Origin: Plasmodiophora brassicae
Lineage: Eukaryota > Endomyxa > Phytomyxea > Plasmodiophorida > Plasmodiophoridae
DNA: 64,000 bases
Assembly: GCA_039704465.1 (NCBI GenBank)
Contig: JASFAU010000014.1
Span: 248,001 to 312,000 of the forward strand
Reading direction: 5' to 3'
Shown here: positions 21,202 to 32,548 of the stretch, piece by piece
Numbering within the stretch: the stretch's first letter is position 1
Layout of the letters: each line of letters begins with the position of its first letter
Notes under the pieces: model-generated
What the model was told of the DNA's origin: nothing
Database searches by the model: none
What the model saw: the letters and a program-made list of their open reading frames with translations, nothing else
Made by a program: the position numbers and the translations under genes

Positions 21202-24102
21202 GTGCGCACTCTGTCTGATCCCACACGTCTGACTTCCTCCCGCACCACGTTCGAGACGCTGCGCCATGGCATCGGAGACGACGTCCAGCACGGACGAGCA
21301 TATTGGTGTCAAGGACGCGGATGTCAGCATCCTGCCACGGGTCGCGAAGTTGGACTCCACATCCATCTTGAAGTTGAAGGAGCAATATGATCGATATTGT
21401 GCAGTGGTGATCGACCGTGAGGGCAACCGTCCGGAAGCCGCGAGGATCAAGCCTCAAGCGATACGATTCTGCTTTACCACGCCGCAGCTGACCTGCATCG
21501 CGTTGAATCACCTGTTCCTGAACAATGTCGACCTGCTGACAGATGACGACCTGGAAGGATGGATCGAACCGCAGATCAAGAAGCTTCCAGCCAGTCATGG
21601 CCTGACGACCCAAGACATTGAGGCCAAAATCGCGAGTGAGCTGTCGATGGACACCAGCCTCCCGACTCTGAGGGATCAAGTTCAGTCGATCCTGGACCGC
21701 ATGACTGAAATCCAGTGGAGACGAGGCTGGCAGCGCATGCGCGAAACAGTCGGTGGGCGTAGAGCCCTTGGCCGTTTGTTGGTTGATACGCTTCAACCAT
21801 GGAGGCTACGTGACTTCACAAGGCAATGGGTCAAGGAGGACAAGTCCAAGCGCGAAGGGGACCTGAAGGCGATTATGAAGCAAGTGCAGGAGTGGATCAT
21901 GCACAAGGTCGCTGTCAACGGTTCAGCCCAGACTGGTGGCGTATCCAAGAAGACCTGCGCCGAGCTCCGTCTGAACGACCGCAGCCACAAGTATCAGGTG
22001 GCGATCACGTCGGGGGGACGACGCGTTCGGGAACATCGTCCTCCTCCTCTGAATCGGCCGACCCGTCCGAAGCCCGCCCACCTGCGTGAGCAGCAGACAC
22101 CTGCTACGAAGGTCAAGTCGCTTGGAGAACCAACGGTACAGTTCATACCCCCTAGCGTGTCGACGGCCGAGAATGAGACAACGTCGAGCACGAAGCGGAC
22201 ACGCGACGTCACTGCAGCTGAACGTAAAGGCGCCAAGATCACGTGCTGGAACTGTGCGGGGCCGCACAGTTTAAAGGAGTGTCCGACGAAGCCGTCCAAG
22301 GAGAAGTGCTATGAGCTTGTTCGCGCCAACCATCGCCCGATAAAGATCCAGAAGACTAACGGGTACGCTGAGACTGTCGATGATCTACAACGCGTAGTGC
22401 TGGAAGGCATACGTGTTCCGTACGAGTTGGATTCCGGCTGCCGCGGGGGCAACATCATGCCTGGCCATATCGCTGTCCAGTTGAAAGAGGCCACGTTCCG
22501 TGACGTTCAGCAACGAGACGTCACCTCAGCAGAAGGCAAAGTTATCGGAACTATAACGCGCACGGTGCAAGTTCCAATCACGATCCTGGAGACCGAAGTT
22601 GGCAATTTGACGCTGTATCATGTGACCTACTACGTTTGCGACGAGATTCCTGTGATCCTGTTCGGTGACAATCTACTAACGACTCTCGGCATCAATCCGC
22701 GTCAGCAACTCGAGAACATCATCGCGTCAGGATGCACCGAGATGGATACGCTCTCAGGATGTGCCGCAGTCGATGTCGATTGTATCGAGACGGTGAGGCG
22801 AATTGCCGCGAGAATGGCAACGTTGCGAGGAGATCACTACCCAGTACCAGAGTCGGACTCTAAGGAACCATCGTCAAGTGAAGTTGACTTGGGACCGATC
22901 AATGCTCACGAGATCGAAGCTTCTTGTAACCGGATGGTACACCAAGCACGTCTCAATGGCATGTCTCGTCAAGGAGTTGCTAAGCTACGATTGATCTTGC
23001 GACGACATCTGAACGAATTCCGCACGCGCCTGGGTCAAGATAAGCCTGTCGATGTCGAACCGATGGTAACACAACTCATGCAGGACGCTACTCCGTACCG
23101 GTGCAAGCCGCGGTTCTACAATCCTAAGCAGAAGGAGTTCCTAGGCGACATGATCAGTATGCTGAAGGAGAACGGTCTTGTCTACATGAACATGAACTCG
23201 TGATGGGCAAGTCCAGTCCTAGTCGTCAAGAAACCGAAAGGCGATGGCTATCGTCTATGTGTCGATCTTCGTCAAGTGAACGCACGGTGTGTTCCCACAG
23301 CATGGCCGATGCCGAATGTTGAGGCTGTTACGCGCAAGCTCTCCGGCATGACTTGTTTCTTCACGATTGATGCTTTCAAGGGCTTCTGGTTGATGCCTTT
23401 GGCTAAGGAGTGTCAGGAAATCTTCAGCTTCATGACGAACGACGCTGTATTCACGCCTACGAGAAGCATTCAAGGGGGAAAGAATTCGGCGGTTCAGTTC
23501 CACGCCCGAATGGCAGCTATCTTCGACGACATGAAGGAGAATTTGCTCATTTGGATTGACGACATACTCGGATTCGCGAGGTCGGAGGAAGACCTTCATC
23601 AATTGACACGAGTGTTAGAGCGGTGTCGCGAGCGCAACCTGAAGCTGAACCCGAACAAGTGCACATTGTTCGCTCGCGAGTTGAAGTGGTGCGGCAGGAT
23701 ATACTCGCGAGAAGGAGTTCGGCATGATCCAGAACGTATCGAGGCGCTGACCAGCATGCCACGCCCGAAGACCGCTAAGGACCTGCAGCAGTTTCAGTGG
23801 GCGGCTAACTGGATGCGTACCCACGTACCCGGCTACGCAAGTATAGTACGACCGCTGCAAGAGCTGCTTGACTTTGCCAACGAGGAGCTCAAGCGCATTC
23901 GATCATCATCGCCATCATGTGTCTCGCTGGACGCACTGGGCTGGTCCGATCAGCACAGCAAGTCATTCGAGGACGTGCGCTTCGCTTTGATTCAACACGT
24001 TCAGCTGGCGTATCCGAAGGAGGATCATCAGACCTGCCTGTTCACGGACGCCAGTGATGCAGCATGGTCGGCGGTGGTTACGCAGATCCCGATGGAGGAC
24101 GT

Positions 24103-24318
24103 TGTAGTCCGGGGTCCTGGATTTAGCTCCTCATCACCTACGTCAGCATCAGCATCCTCCAGATATTCACATGCGACAGGGATTCATGTGTCGAGATATG
24201 CGGGGATCGAGAGCACGCGATCACGTGCGCCGCTGGTGGGAGAGCGGGGCACGGGATCGATGGTGGATAAACGGCATTCGTCTATTGTGTCACCCGAGGC
24301 TTGACGGAAGACACTATA
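24103..24318. mobile_element. solo LTR inside gypsy A RNase H region
   Basis: It runs from TGTAGTCCGG to ACACTATA, flanked by ACGT on both sides (24099-24102, 24319-24322). Removing it restores the RNase H frame exactly (MED|VNLPVCEL). Its start resembles the gypsy A LTR, so it belongs to a related family. A second copy lies at 61961. Confidence 0.85.
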
Positions 24319-25833
24319 ACGTCAACCTGCCTGTATGCGAACTACGACATGAACCTCTCGCATTCTACGGCAAGCGCTTCTCAGGTGCAGAGATCAGATG
24401 GCCTACGATCGAGAAGGAGGCAGCCGCGATCATCAACGCTACGCAGCGCGGTGATTTCCTACTGCAGACATCCCGGGAGTTCCTGCTATACTGCGATCAT
24501 CGCAATCTGACGTTCATCTTTGACCGGAACTCGGAGATCAAGAAGCATACGGCGCAGAAGCTAGAGCGATGGGCATTGCATCTACAAGGCTTCAGCTACA
24601 AGATGAAGGAGATCGCTGGAACCGACAACGTATGGGCAGACCTCTTGACTCGATGGGGAGCTGGTCGCATCGCACTGTCATGTAGAGCAACGCGCATCAT
24701 GCAGATGGACGATTTGCGAGTCACTCCTCGGCAACATCCTGAATTCAGCTGGCCGACCGAAAAGGAGATCCGCGATTCGCAACGCTTTCTGTCACGAGAG
24801 GAGAAGATCGAGGACGGGGTGTACTTCGATGAAGCTGATTGTCTGTGGAAGAACGAGAGCAAAGCCGTTCTTATTCCTTGTCATCAAGACTGCAAGAGTC
24901 TACGTCTTCGAATCCTGGTCATTGGCCATTGCGCAAGCGCTGGTCATCGTGCGCCGGAAGTAACCAAGCAGATGATCACGGAGCGCTTCTTCTGGACCAA
25001 GATCAATCAGGACATTGAAGCGATGTGTCAGCAATGCTTGCATTGCATCACGACACGCGGTGGTAAGAAAGTTCCTCGGCCGCTCGGTGAAGCATTACGT
25101 GGTCATCAGCCGTTCGACGTACTCACGATGGACTATCTCTATGTGGAGCCTGTCAGGGGCGCGGACCACAAGTACAAGTATATTCTGCTCTTGAAGGACG
25201 ACCTCAGTGGTTATGTTCGTCTGATTCCATCAGCTGAAGCGACAAGTCGTGTTGCTGCGGAAGCTCTGAATCAGTGGATTGCCGATTTCGCGACGCCCGA
25301 GTACCTGGTCACGGACGGTGGTTCACACTTCACTGCAGAAGTCATGGAGGAGCTTACCCGGCTACGAGATGTTCAGCATCACATCACAACGGCATATTGT
25401 CCGTGGGCTAACGGCACGGTGGAACGCGCGAACCGCACTGTGCTTAACGTCATGCGACCAATCCTGAACGAGGCCCAGATTATCACGCACAACTGGCCGT
25501 ACTTATGTCCTGTTGTTCAGCATGTCATCAACCACACACCAAGTCGACGACTCAACGGCTACGCGCCATTCACGGTTATCACGGGACGTTCACCGGAAAG
25601 CCCGCTTGACCAGATCTGGGACCCAGTAGAAAGACAGTGTCGACGAGTACCACCGGAGGGATTCGCCAAATACGTGCAGATGTTGCAGGAGACCCTCGAC
25701 GAGATCCACAAGGCCGTCGATGAAGCGAAGGCACAGCGACATGCTGCCAATGTTGAGCAACGACGACGACGACTCAAGAGTAGTCCCTACGAATCGTTCA
25801 TCGTTGGCGACTACGTGCTCAATGCCAAGCCGG

Positions 25834-26029
25834 TGTCGAGGACAATGTCGTACCACCGGCACACGGTGACTCTGTGACTGTGCGCGACTGTGTCACGTCC
25901 ACGGCAGAGGCTCCGCCACTGACGCCGTTGTCGGTAACGGCTTGGCAAGCCCCTGTTACACAGCGTTACGTCGCCGCCGTCTCGCGCCGATGTCGGTCGG
26001 AATAAATCACTTCGTTATCGTCTTCATCA
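25834..26029. mobile_element. solo LTR inside gypsy A integrase C-terminus
   Basis: It runs TGTCGAGGAC...TCTTCATCA, with a 5-bp target duplication GCCGG (25829-25833, 26030-26034). Removing it restores NAKPVPGPAQKL in frame. The same family occurs at 53006-53202. Confidence 0.88.
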
Positions 26030-27271
26030 GCCGGTACCAGGTCCTGCGCAGAAGCTGATAGCGCAGTGGCGGGGACCGTATCGAGTTGTCAAGCAAATCA
26101 ACGAGCAAGTGTATGAGTTGGAGAACCCACTATCTGAACGACGCTTCAACGCACATACGCAACGAATTCGACGATATGCAGACGCTGACTTGAACATGAC
26201 CGTTGATTTGAAGCGCCACCTCCAACACACTGACCAGCATTTGATTGTGGACGACCTATTGAATTGTCGTATCGATCGAGACACGCAAGAACTGCAAATC
26301 AAGGTATCGTGGTCTGGGTTTGATCTTGAGGAGGCGACATGGGAACCTGCACATATCATCTATGAGGACGTTCCCGAGTTAGTGCTCCAGCTCATAAGAC
26401 GTCTGGGAGACAATCATCCACAAGCGGAAGCTCTACGTCGTTTCGCCCCAGCACCAAAGCGAGCGAGTAACGCGCAACGCCAGACAAAGCGGAAGCAGCG
26501 ACGACGGCATTAGGTATGAATGACAATAATGCCTGTGCAGTGTTTACGGTTTGTGGTTGCACAGGGGTCAACCGTCAAACACGCTTATTCAGTACCGTCG
26601 GGACCGGAAGGACGACGCAACCGTATCGGTTCTGCACTGGACGATACGAGGATGATCATGATCATGGTCCTCAATCATTGTGGGCCCGGTTCTCAAATAA
26701 TTGGGACTATTGCAACTGGTTTGCATGCAAGTCATGGAATCAGTCAACCTGGTTGTTATGCGATCATGCAACCACGGTTTATGGCGCTCCTCTGAGAGGC
26801 CATCACGTTATTCGATGGGTAGTCACACAGGTGGCCTCATCAATATCGTTGTGTCACGGGTTCGGCAGCATCCGTTAAGTCACTCGTCACCGCAGATTTG
26901 ACTCTGGTCAGGGCGTTCTGACTATCGAGACTCTGTTGCGCTGGGGGTCCACGCATCTGTGTCGGCCGCTGAGCTAGGTGAATGATACTTTTCGGGTGTA
27001 TATGGACCGGGCTCCACCCATCTGGGTCGAGCGCCCCATCGCCGATGTCTTCGTCAGTTCATGTATCTCCATCTCGGCTAATTCATGATGGTGGCTGTGG
27101 CAAGGGTGTCCGTAAATGGATTTTCCACCGATTTTTCCCATGGGGTTGCAAGGTGGTTTTAGTGAGTATTGGGTGATTCCGAGTCTCACACTACCCTTCG
27201 CCGTCTTCTTTATCTTCGCCGGGCACGATGATGATGTTGCTGGTTCCGGACACGAGTTCGGAGAAAGGCAG

Positions 27272-27454
27272 TGTAGAGCGGAGCTCTATATTTAGCGTCT
27301 CGTGCCCGACCTCAAGATGCTGCTGTCCTGAGGAGGGGGTCCTGCTGTCCTGAGGAAAGGGGGCCTGCACGGATTTGCTCCACTGTGATGGCAGGGCCGA
27401 CGCCGTGGATGGGATGATAAAGCTCATTGGGATATTGGCTCGAGACTGACTACA
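27272..27454 (+). repeat. 3' LTR of gypsy A
   Basis: It matches the 5' LTR at 21014-21201 except for one substitution and two small deletions. Confidence 0.9.
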
Positions 27455-27465
27455 CTTCTCATCGC

Positions 27466-28061
27466 CTACTGCAAACGGCCGGGACTTTGCAACGAACGAG
27501 ATGGACTGCCGTCGTCGGCGAGCTTGGCCACCATGCGCAAACGCAACATCGACATTGTCGACGAGCGGAACTGCATTGCGACGGGCGACACGCCGCACGG
27601 CAACTGCTCTGCGAAGGCGGAGATACAAACGCCGCACTTGAACGAATCCTCTTGTTGCGGGACACAAACATCCTTGATGACCAAGCTGTCAATGGCTACA
27701 TCCGGAAACAGAGCTCGATTGCGCTCTGATCGCAACACTTCGTGTAGCATCTCGAAATGGCGCCCCTTCCCGAAGGATTCGTAACACAACGCCGTTTGTG
27801 AGTCGACATTAACGCAGATAAGGGTCGAGTGGTAATTGGCAATCTGGAATGCACAAGTAAGAAAAGATTCTGTATTAACGACAATAAGGACACGGGTACA
27901 TTCACCGGAACAAAGGTCCATGAAACCTTAGCCATCGCCACAGTGGAAACGTTCTCGTCCGATCGTGGTTGACAGGCTAAGGCAACAAACGTCCCGGGGT
28001 ACTCGAGGGCGAGCCGCCGAAACCAGAACGATAACATCATCGTCAATTAACCATACATCAC
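27466..28061 (-). pseudogene. Ulp1/C48-like cysteine protease fragment
   Basis: On the minus strand, WLIDDDVI (near 28020) is the usual opening of a Ulp1 domain. A one-base frame shift follows. FVP then joins across a plausible intron to NYHSTLICVNV (the catalytic His in the position of HW), CYESFGK (normally Y-D-S), VPQQEDSFKCGVC (Gln and catalytic Cys) and ISAFAEQL. Such SUMO-protease-like enzymes occur as host genes and inside several transposon types. The 5' side is cut off by an LTR relic at 28062. The 3' side meets the gypsy A and pogo insertions. I call it a broken gene. Confidence 0.6.
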
Positions 28062-28185
28062 CTGTAGTGGACACTCCCAATATCCCAATGAGCTTTATAT
28101 CCCATCCTCGGCGTCGGCCATGCCACGTCATCAGGCCCCTTTTCCCAGGACCGCAGTGAGGTAGGGCGCGCACGAGATGTTATGA
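28062..28185 (-). repeat. degenerate LTR related to gypsy A, inverted
   Basis: The segment CCAATATCCCAATGAGCTTT and the following CGGCGTCGGCC and GGGCGCGCACGAGA stretches are inverted, diverged matches to the gypsy A LTR, in the right order. Confidence 0.65.
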
Positions 28186-28373
28186 CCCATTGGATGCCTT
28201 CCAAAAATACCTTAGATCACGAATCTGCGTCGCCTTAGATCCGCAATCTGAGCGAATTAGATCGGCTCTAAGATCCGTCTTAGATCTGCGGAGACCGCGA
28301 AACGGTCTTCTTAGATACCAGACGCAGATTCTTACAATCTTACCTTTGTCTGTGCGCAGTCCGACTCATGGCT

Positions 28374-29163
28374 CTGTCATAACTCCGTGGCCAGATTTTA
28401 TGACGTCATGACGTCATAAAGGCGTCATAAGGCGTCATAAGGCGTCATAAGGCGTCATAAGGCGTCATAACCACAAAACATATGGCAAGAAGACATGTTG
28501 CTGTATTCTTGATAAATCAGGTAGCAGATCATTCGCCGTCTCCCTCGCTGTCCGAATTGGGTAGATCATCAACAGCACCTATTTCGTCCACGTGCCAGTC
28601 TGGAACAGGCGCGCACGATGGGTCTACTGCAGCCAGTAGACACTGCAACTCCATGATCAGCTCGAACTGCAACAGGTATCTTGGACACGAAGTCGGTCAT
28701 TCGTGTCTGAGAAGAGGGTAACGATATTCCCGCGAACCCAGGACAGTACCGGAGGGAGCCGGAGAACCAACCGGACGCTCGGAATCAGGCGCGCGTGCAA
28801 GAAACCCATTGCCTGGGAGGAATCGATCGTTCAGGTGGGGGCACACGTTCAAGTGCGACCTCATTCGGGTTATCGTTGCGGTCACATATCACCCCCGCAA
28901 TGGTTGCAAACACAACGATCGCCGCCGTCGGCTCCATCATCGTCCCTGGCCTGATAGGGCGCTGTGAAGTGCTGTCTTAACGCGGCAATATCGCATGCGG
29001 TCGCTCTGGAGCGCTTCGCCGGCCTTGGCATCTCGATTCTGGTGCTGCACGAATGGGGGACAGTGCGCAGTGCGCAGATTTTGGAGGCCGCGCACCACTG
29101 TGTATGACGGCCTATGACGGGGGCTCTCCGGGATGACGTCATATGACGTCATACTTATGACAG
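28374..29163. mobile_element. possible non-autonomous element with CTGTCATAA inverted ends
   Basis: CTGTCATAA at 28374 is mirrored by TTATGACAG ending at 29163. Both ends then carry doubled palindromic TGACGTCA motifs. There is no clear target duplication. The 650 bp inside hold no convincing gene, so this is a tentative MITE-like call. The stretch before it (28200-28370) is rich in CTTAGATC-type palindromes. Confidence 0.4.
28421..28470. repeat. five perfect copies of GGCGTCATAA
   Basis: A 10-bp unit is repeated five times without change, directly beside two TGACGTCA palindromes. Confidence 0.95.
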
Positions 29164-29291
29164 TGCCGTGGTCCGACTTCGCCTTCCCACTACATTCCGC
29201 ATTTACACTCTTTCTGCGAGGCCAACTATGTAGATCTAATTTAAAATGCCGTGTAACTCATTTTTGGAGGGCTTCCTGAACTGGGTTGCGA

Positions 29292-30540
29292 ACTGGGTTG
29301 CGTCGTCGCGCAGCGTCCACGGCAACCGTCGGCTTCGGCAGACGGTTAATCCGTGTTGTGGAGACAATAATTGTCGTCCGTCGTGTCGTCACCTGACATT
29401 TTAACCGTCTTTAACCGTCCGTAACCGTCTGTCGTCGCATCGTCTGTTACTCCGCTGTCGTTCCGCTTTGTTGTTCGTGTTCCGACCGGCGGTCTGTCCG
29501 CCCCCCTTTGTTATTCCGATCGTATTGGTGACACGCACGCGCACCGGCTCGACGGCTCGGTGGATGACGAAGCCAAGTGCCCAACTGCGCTATCATCGCC
29601 TTCTTCTCCCGTCGACCCAACGACTTTGCCCGCCGTGGACGCCGCCGAGCGCGCGCTTTCGGGCGCTTTGCGCGTCTTCCAGATCCAGCAGGATGCATTC
29701 TTTATTGAAATGCGAGCTCGCGCTGAGGAGCAGCTGAGGAGCTTTCACACCGTGCTCGCCAGCCGCCTGCTCGCTATGCCGCCTACACCACCGCCGACCA
29801 CAGATCCCTCCGCGACACCTGCTGAACCGTCGCCACATATCACCTTAGCCGATCCTGCTGTCACGACGACTAAGGTGTCGTTGAGCGAATTTCCGGTGAT
29901 TCTGACGCTCTGCCGACGAGTGAGTGGTGAACCTATTCGCTAACATTGCCCGCATCAACCTCTCGTCGACCCAGTCACTGTCAGCGGGCGCTCGCGCTCT
30001 CCTGGCTAGCTGCCTGAAGGGCGAAGCGCGTTTCGTGTTTCGTGTGCCGGCTCCAAGCTATAAGACAAGAATAGCTGTGATCCGGCTGGCCGCCCTAAGA
30101 ATGACGGACATGCACGAAGTCCGCACGGAGTCCGCACGGCGTCCGCACGGCGTCCGCACGGCGTCCGTGGGAGCTGCAGGTCGAGGACACAGACGACTAC
30201 GCACACGGTTCGATAAACCATCACCGTTAGGACGTCACATTCGTCAACTGGATGCGCTCGCTTCTCCAGCATCGTTCGCCGCGCTGCTTCGTTTTAATTT
30301 CCCAGAACCGGATGCCGAGAGCCTGGAATCTCAGTTCGACGCGCTTCGTCAAACGTGATCCTTCGAGGCTTATCTGCGTCGTTTCATGTACTTGTACAAC
30401 GCCTTGCTGTCATCGTCAAAGGGCGAGTACATCCTGCCCTCGAAGCGTCTGGCCACTAAGTTCCGTAAGTCGCTCGCCCCGGAGCTGTCGACCGAGCTGT
30501 TTAAGCTTAATCCCGACGTTCGACGCCATGTGTGACGACC
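29292..30540 (+). pseudogene. decayed gypsy B-type element: LTR end plus broken gag
   Basis: 29292-29398 matches the 3' part of the gypsy B LTR (ending ACCTGACA) and its leader. Gag frames follow: 29560-29943 (DPTTLPAVDAAERAL, FQIQQDAFF), then, after a frame shift, [19 protein letters not shown], and beyond a solo [22 protein letters not shown] follows at 30356. The same order is seen in the intact gag at 49279-50265. The remnant stops at about 30540 against an inverted relic. Confidence 0.8.
30043..30239. mobile_element. solo LTR inserted in the gag relic
   Basis: It runs TGTGCCGGCTCC...GACGTCACA with a 4-bp duplication TTCG (30039-30042, 30240-30243). Comparison with the gypsy B gag shows the break between FVFR and QLDA. 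It contains about four tandem copies of GTCCGCACGGC. Confidence 0.8.
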
Positions 30541-31018
30541 GAACAAGGTGAGTCAAAGTCAACGACACGGATTAACCGACTTAGGTCGGTCCGCGCCGTG
30601 GACCTTTAGTACCTACTGCGTTACTAAGGAGCCCATTTTGATGCCGGCTGAGTCGGCAACGCGACTCAGTCACGACACAATAGTCCCCTTCTATCAGCAC
30701 CGGGAACGGGCTGCGGGCTTGTCTTGGTGGAAGCATTTGGTGGGGCATAGCAAGAACCGCTTCATCATTAGGGGAAGGTTTGTACTCCAGTCGACGAATC
30801 AGGGAGTCAGGCTTCCAGTGAACGAAATCGACTTCGCTAAGGAGTTGATGTGAACGAAACTGTCGTCGATGTAGATTGTGGACAGACATGAAATGCTCCA
30901 GATTACGATAATCACTGCGCATAACGGTTTGAGGACGACCGGAGTCGAGAAACGGAATACGAGGATGCCGAGGTGTCGGAGTAGTGGGGCTGCTTGAAAC
31001 TGTGCATTTCGGCATCAA
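30541..31018 (-). pseudogene. inverted relic of a gypsy B-like element (LTR and RNase H piece)
   Basis: Read on the minus strand, about 31018-30650 contains MRSDYRNLEHFMSVHNLHR and QLLSEVDF, an RNase H end, joined by deletion to IRRLEYKPSPNDEAVL. Next to it 30560-30690 is an inverted LTR piece (CCGACTTAGGTCGG, GCGCCGTGGACC). Similar LTR pieces are at 47255 and 61676. Confidence 0.65.
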
Positions 31019-31083
31019 TTTGAATAACGTTTGGTAAAGCTATTTAATTGTACGGAGCTGCCACTGTCGGGGATTTGATACGT

Positions 31084-31467
31084 TTACATCACTGGGGGAA
31101 TGTTATCGTCGATCATCAGTCTGTTCGTATCCTCGACGGGCACGATGTATCCCAAAAAACGGGCCGTCTTCTCGGCGCGTTCACGATCCTCTTGCGATGC
31201 ATCATCCGCGACGCTGGGATCGAAGAACTTTTTGAACGTCAGTAAGAGAAAGGCACCGGGCGGCGCGGGAATGAAGGCCACTACTGGCGCCTGATTGGGG
31301 AAAAGAGTCAGCGTGCGCTCCTCGCTGAGGCCGGTCATCGTCCTGACTTCGGGACCATAACTGAGAGGACGGAATATGACCCGAATGCCGTCCGACGCTA
31401 CGGGACCAAAGGTGATCTTATAGCCCAGGGGTTTTCGCACGAAGATGTGCATACTTTTCCGGCTCAC
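31084..31467 (-). CDS. protein of unknown family, copy 1
   Basis: This 127-residue frame has no domain I recognise. It is related by eye to the frame at 46753-47337. Shared positions are GY-I, then R-I-(F/Y)-P-Y-G-E-T-GL, LF, P-G and LK-F-P in the same order. The N-terminus may be incomplete, since the frame begins close behind the SANT-like gene. I cannot tell whether it is a host gene or part of a mobile element. Confidence 0.45.
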   Translation of the reverse strand: MSRKSMHIFVRKPLGYKITFGPVASDGIRVIFRPLSYGPEVRTMTGLSEERTLTLFPNQAPVVAFIPAPPGAFLLLTFKKFFDPSVADDASQEDRERAEKTARFLGYIVPVEDTNRLMIDDNIPPVM

Positions 31468-31504
31468 GCATCACAGTGATGATCTGCATCCTCGTGAGCA
31501 CACG

Positions 31505-31961
31505 TTAGTTCATCAGTTCCTCAGAACGCTCGCTGTCGTCGGAGGTTTCATCGACGTCGTCATCGTCCTCCATAGCCTTATCGTCGCGGTCGTCGTCATC
31601 ATCAATACCATGCCTCATATAGGTGGAAGCACCGACGAGAGCCCGATCACCGCGGCGACCCTTCTTCGCGCCATCTGTGACAGACGTTGCGTTACGAACG
31701 GCAATTACATGCTGAGTCGTACGTACCCTTCCTTGAGGCCGTCCTTGCATTCGCGGGGATCGGCAACGTAAACGCGTTCGTCGATTTCTTGTGCCGGTAT
31801 AACTTGGACGTAATCTGGCGCTCCGACAGATGTTTAAGTTTTCGGTGAATCTCACCAGTCGTGGCACCTGCTTTGGCAAGGGCCACGAAAGTAGCAACTT
31901 CCCATGGCTTCCACGTATGGTTACGTCGCCTCTCGCTCGCGTCGCTCATGCTCTGGACCAA
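31505..31961 (-). CDS. small SANT/Myb-like DNA-binding protein with acidic tail
   Basis: The N-terminal exon encodes a helix-turn-helix of the SANT/Myb type: HTWKPWEVATFVALAKAG, then TGEIHRKLKH and ITSKLYRHKK. An intron of 52 bp (31675-31726, donor GTACGT) is in phase 1 at both sites. It joins a basic stretch (DGAKKGRRGDR) to a C-terminal tail dominated by Asp and Glu. The length is about 134 residues. It may be a host gene or the Myb-like second protein of a Harbinger-type element. No such transposase is visible nearby. An alternative start is Met at 31949. Confidence 0.55.
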
Positions 31962-32548
31962 CTCGTGTGATCAACACTCGCCGAACACAGAAGTGTACAA
32001 GAGTGTACACGGCTGGTCACACCTGTACAGGGTGTATCGAACTGCGTCAAAATGGGCATCGAGTGACCACACATTTCTGGAAGGGGGCCTTTTTCTCGTC
32101 ACTAGTGTACAACGCATGTCTCTCCACGCACTTTCCATCGCATCATTGCAACAATCCGAAATTGGCAGCTTCCGAGCCAACGCATGGACCGACAGCTCTC
32201 GTTCGAATTCCGATACCTGGCGCCACGACTCACGATGCGGTACCATCCCAGGATGTTCCGATCTCTCTTCGACGTGAGTCTGGACACGTGCGTGGTTCTG
32301 TGGAGGCGAATTTCTCTGGTGGACCTAGACGCGTCCATGTCCATTCAAAAGAGACACCTGTTATGGGCGTTACACTTCTTGAAGGCGTACCCTCCCGAAA
32401 TTCCCGGTTCCGCTTCCTGGGGAGTTGATGCTGTAACGTCAAATAACTGCATCCGCCGAGCCCTCCGTCTTCTTCAGCATTCACTTCCGAAGGTACTCCT
32501 GCTCGACTGTGCGTTTCTGCATTGATTCATTGACTTCATCCAGTATCC
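31962..32548. other. no gene seen
   Basis: Only short, unconvincing frames occur. A cluster of GTGTACA motifs lies near 31990-32030. Confidence 0.4.

Larger units (their letters stand above)
21266..26513 (+). pseudogene. gypsy A gag-pol polyprotein, interrupted by one TGA and two solo LTRs
   Basis: Gag starts at 21266. A zinc knuckle (CWNCAGPHSLKECP) lies near 22249. The protease motif LDSGC is near 22427. The frame stops at TGA 23201-23203, inside the RT start (NS*WASPVLVVKK), where CGA (Arg) is expected; a CpG transition would explain it. RT continues in the same frame with WIDDILG as the catalytic box. RNase H is cut by a solo LTR at 24103-24318. The integrase HHCC and core follow (to about 25800), then a second solo LTR at 25834-26029. 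A C-terminal chromodomain (VSWSGFDLEEATWEP) ends at 26513. If both LTRs and one duplication copy each are removed, 1609 codons remain in one frame with the single TGA. The gene is therefore recently disabled. Confidence 0.88.
21014..27454 (+). mobile_element. Ty3/gypsy retrotransposon A, nearly full length
   Basis: LTRs of 188 and 183 bp (TGTAGAG...CTGACTACA) differ by one substitution, a 1-bp and a 4-bp gap. The target duplication is CTTC (21010-21013 and 27455-27458). The element landed 4 bp beyond the TA of the pogo remnant. Two other solo LTRs sit inside it. The domain order protease, RT, RNase H, integrase, chromodomain defines gypsy (Metaviridae-like). The stretch 26514-27271 before the 3' LTR has no convincing gene. 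Confidence 0.93.

Noticed and set aside
28421..28470. CRISPR-like array
   Set aside because: The 10-bp units are head to tail without spacers, in a eukaryotic context.
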